Assembly (NCBI RefSeq): GCF_029626105.1
Contig: NZ_JARUBH010000009.1
Span: 4,898,001-4,962,000, forward strand
Direction: 5' to 3'
Length of the DNA stretch: 64,000 bases
Source: Solwaraspora sp. WMMD792
GTDB lineage: Bacteria; Actinomycetota; Actinomycetes; Mycobacteriales; Micromonosporaceae
Shown here: in pieces, positions 26,198-33,525 of the stretch
How positions within the stretch are numbered: the stretch's first letter is position 1
Layout of the letters: every line of letters begins with the position of its first letter
The notes under the pieces: model-generated
Told to the model about the DNA's origin: nothing
What the model saw: only the letters and a program-made list of their open reading frames with translations
The model's database searches: none
Made by a program: the position numbers and the translations under genes

Positions 26198-26318
26198 ACC
26201 CTTCCCGGCCCCGGACCTCGCGCCGTGCTTCGCGCCCCGGGCTTCCTGCTTGGCGCTTCGGGTCGGCGTGTCGGGCGGGTCGGCAACTTCCGGTTACCTC
26301 AAGGCGCCTCCGACAACC

Positions 26319-26356
26319 TGATGCCACACGTGCATCTTGATGCACCTGTGGCATCA
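26319..26356. repeat. Near-perfect 38-bp palindrome of unknown role
   Basis: TGATGCCACACGTGCATC (26319-26336) pairs with 26339-26356, with one mismatch and a 2-base loop. It lies in the 324-base gene-free gap 26139-26462, 106 bases beyond the TetR stop. The rest of the gap shows only GC-rich noise. It could be a terminator for the minus-strand TetR gene or a protein site. Confidence 0.7.
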
Positions 26357-26462
26357 AACCTCAACCGGCATCCCCGACCCCGAATGCGTGACACTTCGCG
26401 CGCATGTCGACCAGCTCGCCCCTCGGCGACCGCTACGGCGTGCAGCATCCGAGGTTCCGGCC

Positions 26463-27041
26463 TCACGCCGACGGCGTACCGACCAGGTGCCTCATCGCTG
26501 CCAGCGTCTGGTCGATGACGGCGGGGAGGTCGGGGTCGCCGTGCTGGTCGAGCCAGCGGGTCACCGCTATCCGGAACGTGGTCACAGCGATCTCGGCGGC
26601 CAGCCGGGCGGTCAGGTCGTCGATGCCGCGATCGCGGAAGCCCTGCTCCAGAGCCTCCGACAGCAGCGAGAACTTGCGCAGCTCGCGCTCGCGCAGGGCG
26701 GGCTCGGCATCGATCACGGCCCGTCGGCGGAGCAGATAGTCGAGGCTGCGCCCCTCGAAGATCGCGGCCGCTGCAGGCCCCAGGCCCGTGGCGATCAGGT
26801 CCATCGGGCCGAGTGACCGCTGGGCCCCGACCATCAGGCGGGCCACCTGCTCGGGCATCGATTCCTCGCCACCGAACAGCACCTCCCGCTTGTCGGCGAA
26901 ATGCCGGAAGAACGTACGGGTGGTGAGCCCGGCCCGTGCCGTGATCTGCGGCACGGTGGTCTCGGTGAAGCCCTGCTCGAGGAAGAGGTCGAGCGCGGCC
27001 TGCTCGAGCCGTTCCCGCGCTCCCGGCTGCCATCGACCCAT
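26463..27041 (-). CDS. TetR-family transcriptional regulator
   Basis: 192 residues from ATG at 27041 (AGGA upstream); longer readings add only upstream DNA. TetR helix-turn-helix: RLEQAALDLFLEQGFTETTV, ARAGLTTRTFFRHFADKREV. C-terminal ligand domain with no assigned effector. It is divergent from the reductase gene at 27123, with paired operator-like sites between them, so it probably represses both. Confidence 0.9.
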   Translation of the reverse strand: MGRWQPGARERLEQAALDLFLEQGFTETTVPQITARAGLTTRTFFRHFADKREVLFGGEESMPEQVARLMVGAQRSLGPMDLIATGLGPAAAAIFEGRSLDYLLRRRAVIDAEPALRERELRKFSLLSEALEQGFRDRGIDDLTARLAAEIAVTTFRIAVTRWLDQHGDPDLPAVIDQTLAAMRHLVGTPSA

Positions 27042-27059
27042 GCTGCACATCCTAGTGAT

Positions 27060-27103
27060 GACATGACGTGTCGTGCCGTGCAATAGTGATGACACGACGT
27101 GCC
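27060..27103. promoter_or_regulatory. Two TetR operator-like sites in the divergent gap
   Basis: GACATGACGTGTC (27060-27072) and GACACGACGTGCC (27091-27103) are related half-palindromes 31 bases apart, about three helical turns. Each has GACA/CACG opposite TGTC/CGTG symmetry. The spacing puts both on the same face of the helix. Confidence 0.65.
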
Positions 27104-27122
27104 ATGACTGATGGAGGCGAAC

Positions 27123-28172
27123 ATGGCGGGTGAGATCTGGGTGCTCGGCGCGACCGGCCGGGTCGGCCGAGAGGCGGTGCAGCGTCTGCGGCAGGCGGGC
27201 ACCGAGGTGGTGGTGGTTGGCCGCGATCGGGAGCGGCTGATCCGGATGATTCCGGACACCCGGGCGGTGGCCGGCTCACTCGACGAGATCTGCGCTCGGC
27301 TCGCCACCGAGTCGCCGGCCGTCGTGATCAACACGGTGGGCCCGTTCGCGGTCACCGCGCCGCAGGTCGCGCGGGCCTGCCCGGCCGGCACCCACTACGT
27401 CGACGTCGGCAACGAACTGAGCGCGTTCGAGTCGCTGCACACCATGCACGCAGATGCTGCGGCGGCCGGTCGCACGCTGGTCTACGGGGCAGGATTCGGC
27501 GTGCTCGCGACCGAGAGCATCCTGCTGCACCTGCTGGCGGGCGAGGAAAAACCTTCCCGGGTACGCGTCGACGCGCTCGCGTCGGTCGAGGTCGAACCGG
27601 GCGCCCTCGGCGAAGCCCTGGCCGCCACCATCGTGCACGCGGTGCTCGACGGCGGCCGCGAGGTGCGACACGGCCGGTTGGTACGCACCCGGGCCGGCGG
27701 TGCCGCCGAGCGGTTGACCACCCCCGACGGCGACGTGGTCACCACCGCCGCCATGGGCAGCGGCGAACTCTTCGCGGCCTGGCAGGCCAGCGGCGCCCCG
27801 TCGGTGATCGGCGCCTCGGCTCTCGCCCCCGCCACCCCCGCCGCCAGGGCGGCGATGTCGGCGGTCGGTGGCCTGCTGCGGCTGCCTGGCCTGGCCGGCT
27901 TCGCCACCCGGCGGCTCGCCCGCGTCACCACGACCACGGCCAGGGAGCGCCCACGCCGGTCGTCCTGGGGCCGCGCCCGGGTCGAATGGCCGTCCGGCCG
28001 GGTACGCGAGGGCTGGCTGCGCACCGGCGAGGGCATGACGTTCACGGCCGACGCCGTCACCGAGGTGGCCCTCCGCCTGGCCAAGGGCGAGGGCCGTCCC
28101 GGCGCGTACACCCCGGCCAGGCTCTTCGGCCCCGACGTAGCACTGGCCGCCGGCGCCGAGTTCGTCGCCTGA
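27123..28172 (+). CDS. Saccharopine dehydrogenase-like NADP-binding reductase
   Basis: 349 residues; GGAGG at 27113 places the start at ATG 27123. N-terminal Rossmann motif EIWVLGATGRVGREAVQRL, then VVINTVGPFAVTAP and HYVDVGNELSAFESL, the pattern of trans-acting enoyl reductase/saccharopine dehydrogenase-like proteins. The C-terminus WLRTGEGMTFTADAV is typical of the group. The substrate is unknown. Likely induced when the TetR protein is relieved. Confidence 0.85.
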   Translation: MAGEIWVLGATGRVGREAVQRLRQAGTEVVVVGRDRERLIRMIPDTRAVAGSLDEICARLATESPAVVINTVGPFAVTAPQVARACPAGTHYVDVGNELSAFESLHTMHADAAAAGRTLVYGAGFGVLATESILLHLLAGEEKPSRVRVDALASVEVEPGALGEALAATIVHAVLDGGREVRHGRLVRTRAGGAAERLTTPDGDVVTTAAMGSGELFAAWQASGAPSVIGASALAPATPAARAAMSAVGGLLRLPGLAGFATRRLARVTTTTARERPRRSSWGRARVEWPSGRVREGWLRTGEGMTFTADAVTEVALRLAKGEGRPGAYTPARLFGPDVALAAGAEFVA

Positions 28173-28195
28173 CCCGCCCCCTCGGCGACCACGAT

Positions 28196-28212
28196 TGTTC
28201 GAAGATCGAACA
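28196..28212. promoter_or_regulatory. Palindrome at the left flank of the IS element
   Basis: TGTTCGA (28196-28202) and TCGAACA (28206-28212) form a perfect 7-3-7 inverted repeat ending one base before the IS. It may be the former operator of the regulator gene now on the other side of the IS. Confidence 0.5.
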
Positions 28213-28275
28213 GTGAGCCTTTTCCAAGCTGATCTTGCAGGTCAGGGCGGGCGCAGCAAGCCCGGAGAGCGATGA

Positions 28276-28352
28276 GGGCGAGGCTCCAGGTAAGACAGCA
28301 GTCGACCAAGATCCGATGCCCCGACCGGGAGCCTCGCCCGTGCTGTCTTACC
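28276..28352 (+). promoter_or_regulatory. Two mutually exclusive stems over the transposase start (copy 1)
   Basis: Segment A GGGCGAGGCTCC (28276-28287) pairs with A' GGAGCCTCGCCC (28328-28339). Segment B GGTAAGACAGCA (28289-28300) pairs with B' TGCTGTCTTACC (28341-28352). The order A-B-A'-B' means the two 12-bp stems compete. B' overlaps the GTG start codon at 28340. Copy 2 keeps both stems with a compensatory change in B/B'. Confidence 0.7.
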
Positions 28353-29122
28353 CCTCCACGATCCCGCTGTCCAGCCGCACCCTCAACCACCTCACCGACC
28401 TCATCCGAGCCCACCGCAACCAGCATCGATCCCGATGGCGGCGCCTCGACCCCGGCCGCCAGGCACTACTCGCCCTGGCCCACCTACGCAACGGCGACAC
28501 CTACACCCGGCTCGCCGCCGGGTTCGCCGTCGGCGTCGCCACCGCCTGGCGGTACGTGCAGGAAGCGATCGCCCTGCTCGCCGCGGTCGCCGAGGACCTG
28601 ACCACGGCGATGCGCCGCATCCGACACCTGGCGTACACGATCCTCGACGGCACCCTGATCCCGATCGACCGAGTGGCGGACCAGAAGCCGTACTACTCCG
28701 GCAAACACCAGCGCCACGGCGTGAACGTGCAGGTCATCGCCGACGCCGCCGGCCGGCTCGTCTGGGCCTCCCGGACACTGCCGGGCTCGGCGCACGACCT
28801 CACCGCCGCCCGCGTCCACGGCATCACCCACGCGCTGACCAGCGCCCAGGTGATGACTTTCGCCGACAAGGGCTACCAGGGCGCCCGAGGCACCGTCCGC
28901 ACCCCGTTCAAGCGCCACCGCTTCCGACCGAAGCTGTCACGCCGACAGAAGACGATCAACCGGGCGCACGCGAAGATCCGAGCACACGGCGAACGGGCCA
29001 TCGCCACGCTCAAGACCTGGAAGATCCTGACCAAGCTGCGCTGCAGCCCACACCGCGCCACCGCGATCGTGCAGGCCATCCTCGTCCTGCACCACGTCGA
29101 AGCCAACCCCTACACAGGATGA
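28340..29122 (+). CDS. IS5-family transposase (copy 1)
   Basis: 260 residues from GTG 28340, the position equivalent to the ATG of copy 2; longer readings run into the leader structure. N-terminal HTH (GDTYTRLAAGFAVGVATAWR), then a DDE_Tnp_4-type catalytic domain: Asp in ILDGTLIPIDRV, Asp in TFADKGYQGARG, and Glu in GERAIATLKTW. All three acidic residues are present and the frame is intact, so it may be active. Clearly homologous to, but not identical with, the copy at 33809. Confidence 0.9.
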   Translation: MLSYPSTIPLSSRTLNHLTDLIRAHRNQHRSRWRRLDPGRQALLALAHLRNGDTYTRLAAGFAVGVATAWRYVQEAIALLAAVAEDLTTAMRRIRHLAYTILDGTLIPIDRVADQKPYYSGKHQRHGVNVQVIADAAGRLVWASRTLPGSAHDLTAARVHGITHALTSAQVMTFADKGYQGARGTVRTPFKRHRFRPKLSRRQKTINRAHAKIRAHGERAIATLKTWKILTKLRCSPHRATAIVQAILVLHHVEANPYTG

Positions 29123-29132
29123 AAATGGCTCA

Positions 29133-29909
29133 ATGATCGACTTGCAGGAGGCCATCCGCAAGGAGCGGACCGCGCGAGGGCTGTCGCAGGAGCAGCTCGG
29201 CGCGCTGGTCGGGGTGAGTGGGTCGTCGATCGGCAGCTACGAGGCGGGGCGGCTCATCCCGGTGCCGGCGATCGCCAAGGCACTCGACGGCGTCTTTGAG
29301 ACCGGCGACCGGATCCAGCGGCTGGCGGCCCAGGCGCGCGGGCAGTCAATCGCGCCGTTCCTGCGCTCGTGGGCCGAGAACGAGGCGCAGGCGAGCATCC
29401 TGCGCTACTTCGAACTCTCCGTCGTGCCGGGGCTGTTGCAGACCGAGGCGTACGCCCGACAGTTGCTCACCGACGTCGGCCCGGTTGACGACGTCGAGAC
29501 ATCGCTGGCCAACCGACTGGCCCGGCAGGAGATCATCACCCGGGCAGACAATCCGGCGCACTTCGTCGCGGTGCTGGACCGGTCCGTGCTGCACCGACAG
29601 GTCGGCTCGCCGGACGTGATGGTGGAGCAGTTGACCGCGCTCGCCGCCGCCTGTGACCGACCCAACGTTCGGGTGCACGTCGTGCCGGCCACCGCCGGCG
29701 CGTACGCCGGGCTCAACGGTCCGTTCGTGCTGGGCACGGTGCACGACCGGAGGGTGGGCTACCTGGACACCCACTTCGGCGGCGAGCCCATCGACGATCC
29801 GCAACGGGTGCGTCGGCTCGAACAGGTGTGGGAAGATGTCCGCAGCCACGCCCTGCCCATCGCGGAGTCCCGCGAGATGATCGAGAAAGCGGCGCTGACA
29901 TGGAGCTGA
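29133..29909 (+). CDS. XRE helix-turn-helix regulator with DUF5753 domain, 5' end replaced by IS
   Basis: 258 residues in the present reading. XRE HTH at the N-terminus (ARGLSQEQLGALVGVSGSSI GSYEAG split over residues 14-39) and a DUF5753 domain (YFELSVVPGLLQTEAYARQL to the C-terminus). Such proteins pair with small DUF397 proteins in actinomycete regulatory modules. The A of the ATG at 29133 is the first base after the IS, so the native ribosome site, and possibly several N-terminal residues, are gone. Only a distant AGGA in the IS end (29116) remains. Expression is doubtful. Confidence 0.8.
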   Translation: MIDLQEAIRKERTARGLSQEQLGALVGVSGSSIGSYEAGRLIPVPAIAKALDGVFETGDRIQRLAAQARGQSIAPFLRSWAENEAQASILRYFELSVVPGLLQTEAYARQLLTDVGPVDDVETSLANRLARQEIITRADNPAHFVAVLDRSVLHRQVGSPDVMVEQLTALAAACDRPNVRVHVVPATAGAYAGLNGPFVLGTVHDRRVGYLDTHFGGEPIDDPQRVRRLEQVWEDVRSHALPIAESREMIEKAALTWS

Positions 29910-30094
29910 CCGGCACCCCGCGTTTCCGCAAGTCGACCCGGTCCAACGGTGCCGGCGGCGCGTGTGTCGAGGTCGCCGACAACCTGCCCGGCACGGTGCT
30001 GGTACGTGACAGCAAGGACCAGGCCGGCCCGGTGCTCACCTTCGCCCCCGCCGCCTGGTCCACCTTCGTCACCCACCTCCCCACGCACCCCTGA
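29900..30094 (+). CDS. DUF397 domain protein
   Basis: 64 residues, ATG at 29900 overlapping the regulator gene by 10 bases. Typical DUF397: FRKSTRSNGAGGACVEVADN, VLVRDSKD and a C-terminal FAPAAWSTFV. It is the usual partner of DUF5753-type XRE proteins and is thought to modulate them. It is probably translationally coupled to the upstream gene. Confidence 0.9.
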   Translation: MELTGTPRFRKSTRSNGAGGACVEVADNLPGTVLVRDSKDQAGPVLTFAPAAWSTFVTHLPTHP

Positions 30095-30258
30095 GCTCAA
30101 CTCAGGCAGCGCACCCGGACCGCGATCGGCACCCGCTGAGCGCCGCCCGTGTCCCACTCGATGACGGTCAGCTCGGCGCGGTGCCGTTCCATCGAGACCG
30201 CCTCGCCGCCCTCGGTGGCGAGGCAGGTCGGATAGCTCTCGTCCGAGTGCACCGTTCC

Positions 30259-31595
30259 CAGAGCCAAAGCAAAGTCAGTTGGTCATGGTTGCGATGCGTT
30301 GAGCAGGGCCGGGATGAGCATTTTGTCGGCGTGGTGACGTTCCATCACCTGCTTGATCCTGGAGTGTCCAGCGAGCCGGATGAGGGCGATGGTGAGGTTG
30401 CGCAGGGCGGCCATGGCGTGGGCGACGCCGCCGAGCCAGGCGTGGTGGGTGTCCTCGCCGAACAGGACGTCACGGACCCAGTGGACCTTGTTCTCGATCC
30501 ACCAGTGGGTGCGCACGTGTCGGGCGATCTCGGCCCCCGCGCTGGTCAGGCTGGTGATGCCGTGGACGATCTGTTTGCTGATCCGTTGCCCGTCCGGGGC
30601 GTACACGTCACGGCGGAGCCGGAACACCGTGGGGAAGTCGACGCCGGTGGCGGGTGCCGTCCAGATGGTGCGGGTGGCCCGACAGCCGCTGCGGCGTTCG
30701 GTGTCGGTGTGGTCGCTGGTCGCGGCCGTGGCGGCGGGTAGCCGGTCGGTGATCGCGGCCAGCAGCGCGGGCCTGTTGCCCTTCACGGTGAACACGTAGT
30801 CCGCCTCTCGGTTCCGCAGGTAGGTGGCGGTGTCGCCGCTGGGGTGCGCGGCGTCGGCGGTGATCACCGTGCCGGCGACCTCGACGTGATCGAGCAACGC
30901 CCGGATCTGGGTGACCTCGGTGGTGCCGGCCGGGACCAGTACCTGGGCGACGACCACCGCGGTGTCGTGGCGCATCGCGGCGAACAACTGCACGTCGACC
31001 CCGTCCGGTCCGCCCGAGTGGCGGACGGTCTTACCATCCACCGCCAGCCCGCACTGGTCGGCCGGTGGGGCGAGTCGGGTGGCCAGCCAGGCGCTGACGA
31101 GGCGGTCCACCATGGCCGCGTCGACCGCTTCGACCACCCGGCGCAGCGTGTCGCGGCCCGGCGCGACGCGGACCCCGAGCACCGGATGCCGGCGGGCGCC
31201 AGCGGCGGCCAGCAGCGGCTGCGGCAACTCGGCCACCCGGTCGGCGGCCTGCCGGAAGTTACGGGCTCCGCACAGCAACGCCATCGTCAGCACGGTCAAC
31301 ACCGCCGCGAGCCGGTGCCGGACGCCCCGCGCCTTCCGTGGATCGGTGACCTGCCCGAACAGTGTCGCCAGCGCGGTGACCTGCCGGGTGTCCACCTCCC
31401 CGCGATCATCGGTGACGGTGTCGAACGCGGCGTGGGAGACTGACACGAGCGGCCTTTCTTTGCAGACGACGACTGGCGTAGGAACCTTCATCGTCTACTT
31501 GGGAAGGCCGCGCTCGTTCACCACCCTCGGACCAGACCTGCGGACACCCTCCTCACCAGGCAAAACGAAGATCAACTAACTTTGCTTTGGCTCTG
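30259..31595 (-). mobile_element. ISAs1-family insertion sequence with perfect 10-bp target duplication
   Basis: The 1,337-bp element has terminal inverted repeats beginning CAGAGCCAAAGCAAAGT at both ends. It is flanked by the direct repeat GCACCGTTCC at 30249-30258 and 31596-31605. The clean duplication indicates a simple and fairly recent insertion. Confidence 0.92.
30283..31446 (-). CDS. ISAs1-family transposase
   Basis: 387 residues from GTG 31446, which has GAAAGG upstream; an ATG at 31491 would extend it by 15 residues. N-terminal DDE_Tnp_1-associated region (LFGQVTDPRKARGVRHRLAA), then catalytic Asp in LAVDGKTVRHSGG, Asp in ITADAAHPS, and Glu in HWWIENKVHWVRDVLFGED. The frame is intact and all catalytic residues are present. 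Confidence 0.92.
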   Translation of the reverse strand: MSVSHAAFDTVTDDRGEVDTRQVTALATLFGQVTDPRKARGVRHRLAAVLTVLTMALLCGARNFRQAADRVAELPQPLLAAAGARRHPVLGVRVAPGRDTLRRVVEAVDAAMVDRLVSAWLATRLAPPADQCGLAVDGKTVRHSGGPDGVDVQLFAAMRHDTAVVVAQVLVPAGTTEVTQIRALLDHVEVAGTVITADAAHPSGDTATYLRNREADYVFTVKGNRPALLAAITDRLPAATAATSDHTDTERRSGCRATRTIWTAPATGVDFPTVFRLRRDVYAPDGQRISKQIVHGITSLTSAGAEIARHVRTHWWIENKVHWVRDVLFGEDTHHAWLGGVAHAMAALRNLTIALIRLAGHSRIKQVMERHHADKMLIPALLNASQP

Positions 31596-32023
31596 GCACC
31601 GTTCCCTCGGCGTCCTGCCAATTGTCGGTGAGTACGGAGTAGATCTTGTCCCCATCGTCGGGCTCGCGCACGATGCCGTCCGGATCGAACGCGATCAGTC
31701 GTGTCTGCTCGTTCGACCAGACGACGGTGCCGGTCAATACCACCGCAGTGGCCGAATGCCGGTCACGCGCCAACCCGATCTGATAGCTGCCGAGCCCGGC
31801 GGCGACGAGCGCGGCGATAGCCGCGAGCGTGATCGATATCCGTCTCTGCTGAGGCGCTGGTACAACGGTGACGCGTCCTTGAGCGGTGCTCGACATCGTG
31901 GCAGGGTACGTCAGCAACCAGCGGTGAGGGGTACGATGTGGCTTCGGCGGTTCGATTTCTGCTGGTCACGACGGTGTAGATCGTTGTGGTCGCGTTCGCT
32001 TCCGCGATGACGCTGCAGGGGTG

Positions 32024-32195
32024 ATGTCGAGTCACGAGTTCAACCAGGACACGGGATGGGCGAAGGTCGCTGCCCGCACCGGGCCGGTCTTCATCACGGA
32101 TCGAGGACCACCAGCGGCCGACCATCAGCCAAGGGAACATCTTCGCCCTGATCGGGCTGCCCCCGAGCCGTCGACTCCGGTGCGCTTGCCGTTGA
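32024..32195 (+). pseudogene. Decayed Phd/YefM-type antitoxin remnant
   Basis: From ATG 32024 the frame reads SSHEFNQDTGWAKVAA and GPVFITD, the classic N-terminus of Phd/YefM antitoxins. After that the expected RGRPAHVLL block is missing. A different frame resumes with IEDHQRPTISQGNIFALIGL and stops at the TGA at 32195. A small deletion with frameshift near 32098 explains this. No partner toxin follows on the plus strand. Confidence 0.6.
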
Positions 32196-32747
32196 TTAGC
32201 GGAGGTGCCTGCGGATTTCCGCCGTGAACTGCGGTAGGCCGGCGCGTTCGAGCAGTGGCAGGAGTGCGGCGACGGTCGTCGGCTCGCGTCGATACGAGGC
32301 GGCCTGTTGTTCGAGGATCTCGATAGTCAGGCCGGGGTAGAGATCGAGTTGATCGAGAAGGAAGTCGTCGGGGTGGACCGCGAGGATGTCGTACGGCTTC
32401 AACGCAGATTCGGGGAAGTCTCGAAGGTTGAAGGTGACGATGACCTCGGCGTTGGCGCGCACGGCGGCGGCGAGGATGTGACGGTCCTTCGGATCATTCG
32501 ACATACCATCAATGAGTGTCTCGTACCCGGTAACCATTGCGTCCGGGAACGTGCGAACCATGTGACCGATACGTCGGTCAACCCGGCCGACGTCGATGCC
32601 TGCCGCGACCAGATTGCGGTGCAGTTCTGTGTGGATGTCAGTCGACCACAGTGGGCGATACGCCTCGGCCTCGGCGAGTCGGAGAAGGGTGTCGCAGAGG
32701 TAGACCGGGTAGAGCACACAGGTGTCGAGTAGGGCGGGAAAGGCCAC
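32196..32747 (-). CDS. PIN-domain toxin (VapC-like ribonuclease)
   Basis: 183 residues, ATG at 32747. PIN-domain acidic residues: Asp8 in LLDTCVLYP, an Asp/Glu pair in STDIHTELHRNL, and DPKDRHILAAAV with VTFNLRDFP. Such proteins cleave RNA. It lies 12 bases after the HTH gene in the same direction; this HTH-PIN order is the usual antitoxin-toxin layout. The longer C-terminus (residues 130-183) is typical of this sub-family. The frame is intact. Confidence 0.85.
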   Translation of the reverse strand: MAFPALLDTCVLYPVYLCDTLLRLAEAEAYRPLWSTDIHTELHRNLVAAGIDVGRVDRRIGHMVRTFPDAMVTGYETLIDGMSNDPKDRHILAAAVRANAEVIVTFNLRDFPESALKPYDILAVHPDDFLLDQLDLYPGLTIEILEQQAASYRREPTTVAALLPLLERAGLPQFTAEIRRHLR

Positions 32748-32759
32748 GACTGGTCTGCC

Positions 32760-33230
32760 TCACCTGGTCCGCTTGGGCGTCGCGGCCAGATCGTAGAGAC
32801 CGTCTTCCTCAGCTTCGGTGGCCATCTGGTCGAGAGTTTGGCGGCGTTCGCGGCGGGTGCGTTCGCGATAGTCGAGGATGTCGCGAAGCATGACCCGGCG
32901 GTGTCGTCCGCGCATGGTGTAGGAGATCTCGCCGTCGGTCAACAGCCGTACGAGAGTGGGGCGCGAGATGTTGAGCAGGTCGGCAGCTTCCTGCGTGGTG
33001 AGCATGGTGTTGTGTGGCGCGATCGAGACTGCCATCCCCTGTGACAGGGCGGTCACCACGTCCCGTAGTACCCCATACAGCTCATCCGGGATGTTTAGGT
33101 AGGTGCCGTCCGGCCCGATGAGTCTTGCCTGAATGGGCGGAGTCGCGTCGGCCATACCACGGGCGAACCTGGCGAGATCGGAGCCGTCCTCTGGCGGGAG
33201 GACTGTCCGCTCGCGAAGCGCGTTGACCAT
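32760..33230 (-). CDS. Excisionase-type HTH antitoxin of the PIN toxin
   Basis: 156 residues, ATG at 33230. An N-terminal region (LIGPDGTYLNIPDELYGVLR) is followed by a MerR/excisionase-type helix-turn-helix: LTTQEAADLLNISRPTLVRL, GRHRRVMLRDILDYRER. An acidic C-terminal tail (MATEAEEDGLYDL) could bind the toxin. First gene of a two-gene toxin-antitoxin operon, probably autoregulated through the AT-rich DNA at 33231-33275. Confidence 0.82.
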   Translation of the reverse strand: MVNALRERTVLPPEDGSDLARFARGMADATPPIQARLIGPDGTYLNIPDELYGVLRDVVTALSQGMAVSIAPHNTMLTTQEAADLLNISRPTLVRLLTDGEISYTMRGRHRRVMLRDILDYRERTRRERRQTLDQMATEAEEDGLYDLAATPKRTR

Positions 33231-33273
33231 GCATCGAGTCTAACGCTAATCGAAAAATCCGCAACAAGTTGAG

Positions 33274-33525
33274 GTTCGTGTAGTAGGTGAAGGCGGTGAT
33301 CTGGGGTGATTTGTCGAGTCGGACCACGTCGACCCAGTCGGCGGCGAGCACCATCTGCAGGTAGCTGTGCCGGGCCGCCCCGTCGCGTAGCTCGGCCTCG
33401 ACGACGTCAGGTATCACCACGGTGACGTCTGCGAGGAGCGCCTTCAACACGCCGAGCCACTGGCTGCGGGCGAAATAGCTCAACGGACCGGTGTCGAGGA
33501 CGTACGTCTGGCGGTCGGGATTCAC
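33274..33525 (-). pseudogene. Truncated PIN-domain toxin fragment
   Basis: GTG at 33525 opens NPDRQTYVLDTGPLSYFARS and VVIPDVVEAELRDGA, clearly a PIN domain, for about 84 residues. Homology character is lost near 33274, and the frame then runs antisense-like into the next gene to a stop at 33082. The C-terminal catalytic half is missing. The GTG overlaps the stop of the antitoxin remnant upstream (GTGA). Confidence 0.65.

Larger units (their letters stand above)
28214..29132 (+). mobile_element. IS5-like insertion sequence, copy 1 (919 bp)
   Basis: Ends TGAGCCTTTTCC (28214) and GAAAATGGCTCA (to 29132) form imperfect terminal inverted repeats, the same as in the second copy at 33684. One transposase gene fills the element. 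No clear target duplication is visible. Its right end touches the ATG of the next gene. Confidence 0.85.
30097..31896 (-). pseudogene. Membrane-anchored protein gene split by ISAs1
   Basis: The N-terminal part runs from ATG 31896 (alternative TTG 31917) to 31606 and has one membrane helix (ISITLAAIAALVAAGLGSYQ) and an extracytoplasmic segment ending DNWQDAEGTV. The C-terminal part is 30258 to the TGA at 30097. Removing the IS and one 10-bp target copy restores one frame: codon GTG-CAC at the junction, continuing HSDESYPTCLATEGG to VPIAVRVRCLS. The rebuilt protein is about 150 residues. I do not recognise its family. It is interrupted and presumably inactive; a hybrid reading stops seven codons into the IS. 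Confidence 0.8.

Noticed and set aside
28205-29140. Target-site duplication of the two IS5-like copies
   Set aside because: The flanks (CAG/ATG for copy 1, CAC/TTG for copy 2) show no shared direct repeat of 2-9 bases, so I do not report one.
33082-33273. C-terminal continuation of the truncated PIN frame
   Set aside because: It is read over the HTH antitoxin gene in another frame and has Arg/Ser-rich shadow composition.
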